Shown piece after piece: positions 45,601 through 57,600 of a stretch of 64,000 nt of DNA. The DNA lies in assembly GCF_932526225.1 (NCBI RefSeq), contig NC_064035.1, positions 17,845,969 to 17,909,968 of the forward strand, written 5' to 3'. The DNA is from Nematostella vectensis (taxonomy: Eukaryota; Cnidaria; Anthozoa; Actiniaria; Edwardsiidae). Position 1 is the first letter of the stretch. Each line of letters opens with the position of its first letter. The notes beneath the pieces were generated by a model that was not told the DNA's origin, did not search any database, and saw nothing but the letters and a program-made list of their open reading frames with translations. The position numbers and the translations under genes were made by a program.

Positions 45601-48600
45601 GCGAGAGAGACATATTGCTTATCCAGTCATCAAGCTTACCACGCATGCTCTTTAGTTTGCATCCGCTGAGTATGTCGTACACGTCAATGCGCATCTTCTT
45701 GGCAACTAGCACTTGCATGTCGCCTTTCAGGGTGATGTCCGTGAGGTGTAGAAAGCTGTCTTCATCGTCCTGATCAAACACTTCGAAAGAGTGCGTCTCC
45801 GTAAGGGTGTCGACATCTATGACATGTAAGGAGTTTTCAAGTTTGGCCGAGTTACAAAGAATGAAGAGCTCCCCAGCACTCAGCACTGTGTTCTGTCCCG
45901 ACTTCCCCACGGGGAGGAGCTCAGTGAACCGGGCTTTCTGCTTTCCAGTTGGCACGTCCACTATTTCAAGGCTTTCTTCTGTGAAGAATGCGATGATGCC
46001 GCTGTTTTCGCCCGCCAAACAGAAAAGCGGAGAGGAATTAAAGAACTTAGTTCTGAAGCTAGATGAGGAAAAAAAGAATAAGGACACATTTTGATCATTC
46101 TTCTTTCGAAAATGTCTGTATACCATACACCACCATTTCATACCCCTAACACAATCTCAGGGGACACGGCAATGCTTATACAGGACTTGATGATCTTGCA
46201 ATAGCTGAGCGATGAAGTTGATGATGTATTGGTGATGGTGTTGGTGATGATAATAATGATCATGATACAGTCGATAGACAAAAGGTTGTTGTCAACCGGC
46301 TTCGCGACTACGCGACAAGCCCGCATGTAAGGATACGTAAAAAACACTGAAGCACCTAGCTGCATATATTAGCCACCGTGTCTGAAGTTATGCGGTGGCT
46401 AATATATGCAGCTAGGTGCTTCAGTGGTTCTTACCTATGCTTACATGCGGGCTTGTCGCGTAGTCGCGAAGCCGGTTGACGACAACCTTTTGTCAATCGA
46501 CTGTATACTGTTATTAGAGACGTAAGCCTATGTTACCTACCTTGCCAAGACCTCTCCTGTGCTAATATCAAAGACAGTGATTCCTTTTGTTGACGAAACC
46601 ACAGCACACCTGTCAGAATCTGCGCATTGGATAGCGCCAATACCCTCACCAATGTCCTCAATGGTAACCAGGATTGATCCGTCGTTTGCCGACCATACCT
46701 TAACTGATCCATCCTCACTCCCTGTCATTAGAATCAACGAGGGTAAACATGCGAACACCTATCCAATCACGAGAATCAATATGTGAACACTAAATAACAT
46801 GACATTCTTGCTTAAGGCCACAAGGGGTTTTGTTGCTTAAGTACGCCAGTGTAAATAGTGTGAGGGGTCACGTTTAGGGTTAGAGAACGTTAAGGGGTTA
46901 TAGGGGTAGGGTTTACCTGACACCACGCATGAGCCATCTGCGGTGACCGCTAGCCCATAGACGCCTTTGCTGTGACCGACTAACGTCTGGGTCAGTTGAC
47001 CTCCAGGTGGCGTCAGAAACGCTCGCGAGGGCACAAGGGAAGGCACACAGGGTTGCAGAGCATCACGGAGTAGGCCTGCAAGACTCTGAGACGACAGGCG
47101 ACATAAAAGTACGTACAAGCTACTCTCTAGGTAAGTAAAAGTTAAAAAGTATAAATAGTTCTTTTTTTCGAACCAGTTAAATTTCATACCTCATATAAAA
47201 TAACATACCTTTGATAATTGTGATTTTTCTGTGGAAAACCCATTCTCTTTGTGCTGTACACCAAAAATAAAAGTGACATTGTAATATACAAATTTGTCAG
47301 TGGCACGTATATCATACACATGACGAACAAGCTACGTAAATGGAACGTACATCATACAAACGTCTGGCGACCTACGTAAAGGGTTCATACATCATACAAA
47401 CGACTGGCAAACCACGTAAAGAGAACGTAAATCATACAAACGACTGGCAATTTGTGAAGAGAGTTGGCATGGATCCAAAACGATAGCGTCCTGGCCAAGT
47501 TGTAAAATATCCTCAATAGCCATTACATCCGAGTCTCGACAGGTCTGTCTTGCAAGGACAAAGTCATCCAGGAGAGCCCTGTAAATATAGTTGATAGTTG
47601 AAGTGGTGATGACGATATCCTGACACAGAATCTATAAGAATTCTTTTCCCTGAAATTTCTTGTGTTTCTTGAAAGCAATATGAAACACCATGATGGATAT
47701 GGCCGGGTTGTTTTGTTTGGCATGGGAATTAGGTAAAAGCTAGTCGCAAAAAAGCAATCGGGAAAACTCGCAGATGCAAGATTTTGTTAACATTCCTTTG
47801 AAATTTTCGCTCTAATGCAAACGGATGGAGTTAGTGGTGGTGGTGATTGCGATGGTGACGCCAATTACCTGATTGATCTCGCTCGTAGTTTTGCATCAAG
47901 CCATTCGAAGTTACAAAGCACATGTCTCTTCAGATCTAGAAGCCTTCCACTATGAATTAAATGGTACGGAAGCTCGTGCAGCTTCCGGAGATTGTACAGA
48001 TGTCGAGATAGCATTAAAGGTTGCGGCGGGACGCGGCTCGAACGCACCAAGTGTCCAAGGGAATTCTCAACTTCTAAAGGTATAAACACATCGGCCAATT
48101 TAGATATTTGCACTGTTATTAATCATATCTGATATTTAACCTGTTTCTATTTCGATTAGTCACCAAGATGCAATATCATATGTGAAATGCAATGAGGGTA
48201 ACATGAAAATGTTCAAGAAAATTATATGCCTTTCTGGACAAGTATTAGTATAATTCATAGATGACTGTGTACCCCCTCCTCGACGCTTTATTCTTATTGA
48301 AGAATCGCCTAATCTTAGGCACATTCGCATATACTATCTATGCCTGTGTATCCATGCCCCCCCCCCGTGCCTGTCCACCTGCCTAAACTTTACGTACCAT
48401 AAGGTCGCGCGCCAATAAAGTAGTCCGCCATGTTGGAATGTAGCTTGGCCTTGGTGTCAGAGTCTGCTAGGTATCGATCTCTTGCGGCCTCTATGAACTG
48501 GCGATGGTACCAGTAGGTAACGCGCGCACCCTCCGACCCCCTGTCTACGAGATAGGAGTCGAGGTCTGCTCGTATCCGTACCCATAGCAAGGGGGGCAGT

Positions 48601-51600
48601 CGGCGGATGGGTGGTGTCCAGTATTGGAACACATCATCAAGAACTTCATCATCACTAGACAGGATATCGTCCAGTTCCGTCTCCGTCAGGCCACTGCGGG
48701 CTGATGCAAAGGTCAATATTTGGGTAAGAATTTGATTTGATTTCGCTGCTTGGTAGTCTTGAATGAATCGAGTATTTGTACAGTGTGTATTATATTTAGC
48801 CACACCGGTCAAAGGTGTGATTTAGCCTGCACTAAAGAGTAAGTACGCAGCTGCTTAGTCTCCTATTATCCTTTTTCTACAAAGGAGTTCTTTTGTCTCT
48901 ATTCTTCTCGTTCTTTTTGAATTTTATTTTATTTTATTTTATTTTATATTTAGCCACACCGGTCAAAGGTGTGATTTAGCCTGCACTAAAGAGTAAGTAC
49001 GCAGCTGCTTTGTCTCCTATTATCTTTGTTCTACAAAGGAGTTCTTTTGTCTCTATTCTTCTCGTTCTTTGTGTCGAGGTGCGGATATTGTTCACTTGCC
49101 CAATCAAATTGCAGCTTGTAAGAGCTGCGTACTGACCCGCACTAAACAGGCGTGTGGATTAAACCTACCGTGTTGTAGCTTTGTACATATAACCCGATAT
49201 TTTCACTAAACACACATGTGGATTATACCTGCGGTGAGGTAGCCTAGTGCATGCTGGACCAGTATCCTCCCATGTTTGGCCTCTATGCGCTCTAACAGTC
49301 CATTAATAGCATCCCTCACACTGCCATAGAGTCTCGTCTGCCCTGGATCCGTGTACGAGTGCCAACGACAAGCCTCGTCAAACGAGATCTTGAGGAAGAG
49401 CGGCAGTGGGCACTGACTAAACGCGCTCATCACCAGGTCACGCTGCGCCGGCTGCAAGGTTCGTCCTGACTGCTGGAGCCACATGGAGAGAATGTCAGAT
49501 ACGTCACTATGAGGCAGCGACGGCACGGAGATAAAGAGCTTGTCATTCTTGAACATCGCCTGTTGGACGGAAATCAGAAGATTTACACCGGACGGGCGTC
49601 TGTAGTGTGATGTTGAGGGCAGCGGCGGGCACATTTTGCGGGACTATTAAACCATAGGGCTGTACTACTGAGCTATCGTGGGCAGTATCACTGAGCTATC
49701 GTGGGCCGTATCACTGAGCTATCGTGGGCCGTATCACTGAGCTATCGTGGTCCGTATCACTGAGCTATCGTGGGCCGTATCACTGAGCTATCGTGGGCCG
49801 TATCACTGAGCTATCGTGGGCCGTATCACTGAGCTATCGTGGGCCGTATTACTGAGCTATCGTGGGCCGTATCACTAAGCTATCGTGGGCCGTATCACTG
49901 AGCTATCGTGGGCCGTATCACTAAGCTATCGTGGGCCGTATCACTGAGCTATCGTGGGCCGTATCACTGAGCTATCGTGGGCCGTATTACTGAGCTATCG
50001 TGGGCCGTATTACTGAGCTATCGTGGGCCGTATCACTGAGCTATCGTGGGCCGTATCACTAAGCTATCGTGGGCCGTATCACTGAGCTATCGTGGTCCGT
50101 ATTACTGAGCTATCGTGGGCCGTATCACTGAGCTATCGTGGGCCGTATCACTAAGCTATCGTGGGCCGTATCACTGAGCTATCGTGGGCCGTATCACTAA
50201 GCTATCGTGGGCCGTATCACTAAGCTATCGTGGGCCGTATCACTGAGCTATCGTGGGCCGTATCACTAAGCTATCGTGGGCCGTATCACTGAGCTATCGT
50301 GGGCCGTATTACTGAGCTATCGTGGGCCGTATCACTAAGCTATCGTGGGCCGTATCACTGAGCTATCGTGGGCCGTATCACTAAGCTATCGTGGGCCGTA
50401 TCACTGAGCTATCGTGGGCCGTATCACTGAGCTATCGTGGGCCGTATTACTGAGCTATCGTGGGCCGTATCACTGAGTTATCGTGGGCCGTATCACTGAG
50501 CTATCGTGGGCCGTATCACTGAGCTATCGTGGGCCGTATCACTGAGCTATCGTGGGCCGTATCACTGGGTTATCGTGGGCCGTATCACTGAGCTATCGTG
50601 GGCCGTATCACTGAGCTATCGTGGGCCGTATCACTGAGCTATCGTGGGCCGTATCACTGAGTTATCGTGGGCCGTATCACTGAGCTATCGTGGGCCGTAT
50701 TACTGAGCTATCGTGGGCCGTATCACTGAGCTATCGTGGGCCGTATCACTGAGCTATCGTGGGCCGTATCACTGAGCTATCGTGGGCCGTATCACTGAGT
50801 TATCGTGGGCCGTATCACTGAGCTATCGTGGGCCGTATCACTGAGCTATCGTGGGCCGTATTACTGTGTTATCGTGGGCCGTATCACTGAGCTATCGTGG
50901 GCCGTATCACTGAGTTATCGTGGGCCGTATCACTGAGCTATCGTGGGCCGTATTACTGAGCTATCGTGGGCCGTATCACTGAGCTATCGTGGGCCGTATC
51001 ACTGAGCTATCGTGGGCCGTATCACTAAGCTATCGTGGGCCGTATCACTAAGCTATCGTGGGCCGTATCACTGAGCTATCGTGGGCCGTATCACTAAGCT
51101 ATCGTGGGCCGTATCACTGAGCTATCGTGGTCCGTATTACTGAGCTATCGTGGGCCGTATCACTGAGCTATCGTGGGCCGTTCTACTGAGCTATCGTGGG
51201 CCGTATCACTGAGCTATCGTGGGCCGTATCACTGAGCTATCGTGGGCCGTATCACTGAGCTATCGTGGGCCGTATCACTGAGCTATCGTGGGCCGTATTA
51301 CTGAGCTATCGTGGGCAGTATCACTGAGCTATCGTGGGCCGTATCACTGGGTTATCGTGGGCCGTATCACTGCGCTATCGTGGGCCGTATCACTGAGCTA
51401 TCGTGGGCCGTATCACTGAGCTATCGTGGGCCGTATCACTGAGCTATCGTGGGCCGTATCACTAAGCTATCGTGGGCCGTATCACTGAGCTATCGTGGGC
51501 CGTATCACTAAGCTATCGTGGGCCGTATCACTGAGCTATCGTGGGCCGTATCACTGGGTTATCGTGGGCCGTATCACTGAGCTATCGTGGGCCGTATCAC

Positions 51601-54600
51601 TGGGTTATCGTGGGCCGTATCACTGAGCTATCGTGGGCCGTATCACTGAGCTATCGTGGGCCGTATCACTGAGCTATCGTGGGCCGTATTACTGAGCTAT
51701 CGTGGGCCGTATCACTAAGCTATCGTGGGCCGTATCACTGAGCTATCGTGGGCCGTATCACTGAGCTATCGTGGGCCGTATCACTGAGCTATCGTGGGCC
51801 GTACTACTGAGCTATCGTGGGCCGTATCACTGAGCTATCGTGGGCCGTATTACTGAGCTATCGTGGGCAGTATCACTGAGCTATCGTGGGCCGTATCACT
51901 GGGTTATCGTGGGCCGTATCACTGAGCTATCGTGGGCCGTATCACTGAGCTATCGTGGGCCGTATCACTGAGCTATCGTGGGCCGTATGACTGAGCTATC
52001 GTGGGCCGTATCACTGAGCTATCGTGGGCCGTATTACTGAGCTATCGTGGGCAGTATCACTGAGCTATCGTGGGCCGTATCACTGAGCTATCGTGGGCCG
52101 TATCACTCAGCTATCGTGGGCCGTATCACTGAGCTATCGTGGGCCGTATCACTAAGCTATCGTGGGCCGTATCACTGAGCCATCGTGGGCCGTATCACTA
52201 AGCTATCGTGGGCAGTATCACTGAGCTATCGTGGGCCGTACTACTGAGCTATCGTGGGCCGTATCACTGAGCTATCGTGGGCCGTATCACTGAGCTATCG
52301 TGGGCCGTATCACTGAGCTATCGTGGGCCGTTCTACTGAGCTATCGTGGGCCGTATCACTGAGCTATCGTGGGCCGTATCACTGAGCTATCGTGGGCCGT
52401 ATTACTGAGCTATCGTGGGCCGTATCACTGAGCTATCGTGGGCCGTATCACTGGGTTATCGTGGGCCGTATCACTGAGCTATCGTGGGCCGTATCACTGG
52501 GTTATCGTGGGCCGTATCACTGGGTTATCGTGGGCCGTATCACTGAGCTATCGTGGGCCGTATCACTGAGCTATCGTGGGCCGTATGACTGAGCTATCGT
52601 GGGCCGTACTACTGAGCTATCGTGGGCCGTACTACTGAGCTATCGTGGGCCGTATCACTGAGCTATCGTGGGCCGTATCACTGAGCTATCGTGGGCCGTA
52701 TCACTGAGCTATCGTGGGCCGTATCACTGAGCTATCGTGGGCTGTACTACTGAGCTATCGTGGGCCGTATCACTGAGCTATCGTGGGCCGTATCACTGAG
52801 CTATCGTGGGCCGTATCACTGAGCTATCGTGGGCCGTATCACTGAGCTATCGTGGGCCTATCACTGAGCTATCGTGGGCCGTATCACTGAGCTATCGTGG
52901 GCCGTATCACTGAGTTATCGTGGGCCGTATCACTGAGCTATCGAGGTCCGTTACACTGAGCTGTCGTGTCGAACATCCCTAAGCTATCAAGGCCATCATC
53001 CCTGAGCTATCGTGGTCCGTACCAATCAGCTATCGTGGCCCTTACCATTGAACTATCGTGGCCCACATCGTACGTTGAATTTTTTTCAAAATTGATTCAG
53101 CTACAAACGAAATTCAAGCAGGCCTTTCATGTTACTGTCTCACTGAATCTCACAATTGATCACGCGACCAAGTTCCCAATGCCTTCTTTTCACTATGCGT
53201 GGCCTCACCTTCAATTTAGGAAAGCATCTATACTGAGCTCCGGGAAGGGTTGACACGATCATCTTGCAGTGACCAGGGAGATGTTTTGGTAACCAGTCGA
53301 GTAGCCTTGCTCCATCCTCAGGTGATAACTGATCCAGTGAGTCCAGTAGCACAAGGAGTGGCCTTTTGGCCGTCGCTGACGCCAGCAATGACGGAAACAA
53401 CTCGACCATGTCTTTCAAACCCTAAAATTAGAAGGATGAAGGGAACGACTCGACCATGTCTATCAAACTCTGAAATAAGCAAGGGACGAATTTTATTTAA
53501 AAGGTACGGATCAGATACAAGTTGATATTTTCTTGTAGAAAAGCTTGACTAAAGTACCTAAGTGTTTCCCAAATCAATAAGAATTCGATTGTATCGAGTG
53601 ACTATGTTGTGTCCGTTTGCCATTCCCATATATTCGGTTGAATGGTGTTGAAGGCGTTTAAAATGCATATAACACTTTAAGGAATGGCTTGTTTGCCAGA
53701 GATTTGTCCTAAAAATCCAAAGCTTTTCCGTGTACATATCCTTGGGAGTTACTCGGTCGTGAAGAGTAAAATAATAATTAATCTTTACCTGCGGAATAGA
53801 AGTAGTAAGGCGATAGACACACTTGATCTGTTCGCAAATAGACTTCATCAGGCGACGAATCGTAGAGCTCTTTGGGGTGGTACCCAGAAACCTGATAGTT
53901 AAAAAACATTACATTGCACCAAATACTCTAAGCCGAAAAGTTAGGGAATCCTTTCCTCACGTACTCGGCGTAGTCGGCATGCGACGCGCGCTATCGTGGC
54001 CACCTTTTTGTGAAGTACGCCAATACGGATGCGAGAATTGTGCTACGTCACTACCAGAAGAAAATTATGCGCATCCAAGAACAAGAGGGAATCATCCTAG
54101 TTGTGAACTTTTGTCACAACCAAAACTGCATGCTATTCTTAAAGCTAATCTTGCCGTACAGTCGCTGTTATTTACCTTTATTCGTACTTGAAGCGGGGGT
54201 ACGCATTTTACCTGAGAACGACACACGCCTCCGGATGAATCCAGTCTCTCGCGCATTTTGCCGCCATCGCCATTATTGACGTCTTGCCGCAGCCAGAACA
54301 GCCATGGAGAACTAAAGGCTGTCTAAGCCCATCTCGGAGATAATCCCCGATGGAATTTAACACGGCCTGCCTACCGTGGAACATGTCCAGCTTGGACTGA
54401 CAGAACATCATGTGCTGAACAACCTGGAAGTTTTTAAACAGGGCTTGGATGGGGTTAACCGACTACCGACAAACGGCTTATAAATTAACTGACTACCGAC
54501 AAAACATGAAAAAGACTAGTGACTAGCGACAAAAGATATTTGCCGACTACCGACATTTTATTATTTCCGGTTTTTTTAGTCTTTACTTCCACCGTCAATC

Positions 54601-57600
54601 TACTTAAATTCGGCCATTTCCGAATCTGCACTATGTATTTCCTGTTGCATCAACTTTTCAGTCAATATTGATCGATAATTAATTTATTATCAATAATTTA
54701 TTCATTACTCATCAATCCTAAATAAAGTTGTTTATACGTGAAATCTGGTACAAAAGCGAACACTAGCTTATATTCACTGACTACCGACAAAGACATAATT
54801 CTTACCGACTACCGACAAATTATGGACAATTTAACGGACTACCAACATGCAGACCCCCACTCCATTCAGACCCTGTTTAAAGCCGCATTATCACTAGTTT
54901 ACTACCGGTCGGTTAGGTAATAATATCCGATGATTTTTCACGGAAAACGCGAAAAAATATTTCAAAATATTGAAAGTGTGTGATGTGATTGATAATTTAG
55001 AGCGGATGGCCTGTTAAATATCTCGGATTCTAATAGATTTGTTGTCTTTTAACGGTTGAGGTTTCCGTCGGACCTCCGGAAGTAAACTGGTGACAATGCG
55101 GCTTTAAAGGGTATGAGAGCACGATTAAGCAAAGTGCCTTTTTTGAAGATTAAACAATACATGAATAACTATCATAATAGTTTACGTTTTTGTCTTTCAG
55201 TTTGATTTTTTGTTTAATAAAAAGTAAAAGAAATTCCATATAATTTCTTCATGATCAATTCTCGGACGTTGACGATGTGCAAAAAAGTGCTGCCCTCTTC
55301 TCCTACCTCCTCGTATATCGGACTCTCGATCTCGCTGCTCGTGTTCTCTGAGATACTCTGGGTTATCTTAGTCTCTAGCACTCGCTGGAAGTCCCGGCAA
55401 AAGGTATTCAGGTACTGTCTATGCTCGTCATTGGTAGGGTCAATGCCTGGAGAGAACAGAATATTCTTATTCGTGTTTACTCTAAAGAAAAAGGGCTTGA
55501 ATCAGATGCTTGTACGGCGCTGGCTTTATCAAAAATAAGGTCTCCTGAAGAAAACAAAATCTTCAAACAAGCTCTTACATTGCAAGGCGATTATAGGAAT
55601 GTGGATAATTGCTAGGAGCTAAATTGACGAGGTACCCAAAATTCGCTCAAAGTTTACGTCCGGTGAATTTGTAGAGTGCTCCCTTCCGTAACGCATCCCT
55701 GGTTTTAGCATTTGAGATTTCAAGCAGGGAACAAGCTATGCTGCCGAGGTAGGATTTTAGTGTGTATGTTGCTTTTGAGGGTAAAATCTATCTCTTTTGA
55801 AGAATTCACCTTTTCAAGCGAAACTGATTTATTGCTCGTGCAGAAAATTGCAAGAACCGGATAAAGTCCAAAACAATACTCCTAAAAAAATTACTAAAAT
55901 TAGCTAGAGGGTGAAGAAAATAAATACAGCATTTTTTCAATAACACGCTTGTAGATTGAAAAGTTCAAACAATCTTGAGGATTTAAAAGACTCTTTCAAA
56001 GCAACAATATCTTAGCAACATGCTTTGCCAAAATTAGGGGTTATCGCCTTCTTGATGAATGTTGTTGGTGACAAGTTATATAACGAGCGAGATCCACCTT
56101 ACATGCCTTCTCAGTCAAGTTTGCTTTAACAAGAATGCGGTTTTCTCTGTATCCAATGCCGACAATGCTACAACAAATAGTCTTCCTGCAAATTTGGGCC
56201 ATTGCGGGTGTTCCTCAGATACCTTTCTTGGTCCACTTGATTTTGTATACTAGCATGTTGTTTATTCCCAAGATTTGCTTCATTGACGATTTCAGCTGTT
56301 GTAACATGCTCATCCGGTCCGTGATCTCGTCCCCAATAGTCGTGTCCATATATCTTGACAAAGCACTGCCTCCAGAAGCCGGGTCGAGGTCTGTGAACTC
56401 ACGCTGGAACCAGTGGCACTTTGATTTATCCACAGAAGGTTTAAGAAGTCCCTCTTCTAATTCCATCTCACAAACTGAAAGAGTAAGAACAATTTGTTGC
56501 TAGAAAACGGTAGCTATGCAGGATTGTGTTAGAGTATGCTATCCCCTTTCGATACAATAAAGCGCCCTGGAAACTGTTATCTACGAAATCCACTTTGAAA
56601 GTAAAAGAGATGATAAATAAGCGCACAAACATAAAGAATTTCGGGTGTTCAAATCAAAATAACATGAGTGGGCTCTCCATTATGGTAAAGTTAATATTCA
56701 TGCCCTAACTACATTAAAAAAAATGCAATCAAGCATAACTCTGGTTAATCCGAAAACGCAAAGCGTCTTTTCTTATTTTTATGTACAGTTTATAGGTGTT
56801 TAGATACGATATTACTCAGTGACATATCGACATTGCTTATATAGATATCATGAATGTATTATTTTGTGAGATGGTTGCAAAAAAAAACAATTACCTGAGC
56901 GAGTGTACTTATGCACCGTTGCTTGATCGCTATGCGCCTTATGAATCGCTGTGACAATGGCGTTTTTGAGAGCTGTACAGTCTCTAGCCCAATCATCTTG
57001 TGCCTGTTTTCTCACTTTCTTATCGCCTTCAGTAAAAAAACCGTGAATCCATGTGGAGACGGGTTGCAAAATATATGATGCCGGAATGCAGTTGGTATCA
57101 AGTCTGTACCACCTTAAAAGAAAGGATTAAGAACCAAGGGTCAGAGCCATAGCAGGGGGTGGGGCACGTGCCCCAATATTTTCAAAAATTATAAGGAAAT
57201 GACCAGTAGAGGTAAAACGACCAGTGGCTGCAAAGTTTCTGTATTGTGCCCCCCCCCCCCCAATATTTCAAGGCCTGCTACGGCCCTGGATATCAAATAT
57301 TAGGCAAATACTATAGGGTAAAACAAAAAAAATTCAAGTGTCAATTCAATTTTTTTAAAGGAGGCTTACTTGTCCAGTAAATCTTTACCAGTACTGTTGC
57401 AATTGGCATGTATCATCTGGAGCTCATCAGAGGGCATCACAGGCGCCAGAGGGCAGTAGCCATATTTCTCTGATAACAGGGTCTAAAGGACATGTGGGAT
57501 TATAGTATATTGTAATAGCATTTGAACATCACAAGCACAAACATGTTGAACCATTTGAAATCAAAACATACTGTAAACTACAACAGAATAAATTCATCTG

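Noticed and set aside
52392-52592. ORF encoding repeated ITELSWAVSLSYRGPYH
   Set aside because: Read-through of the 23-bp array; not exon-like.
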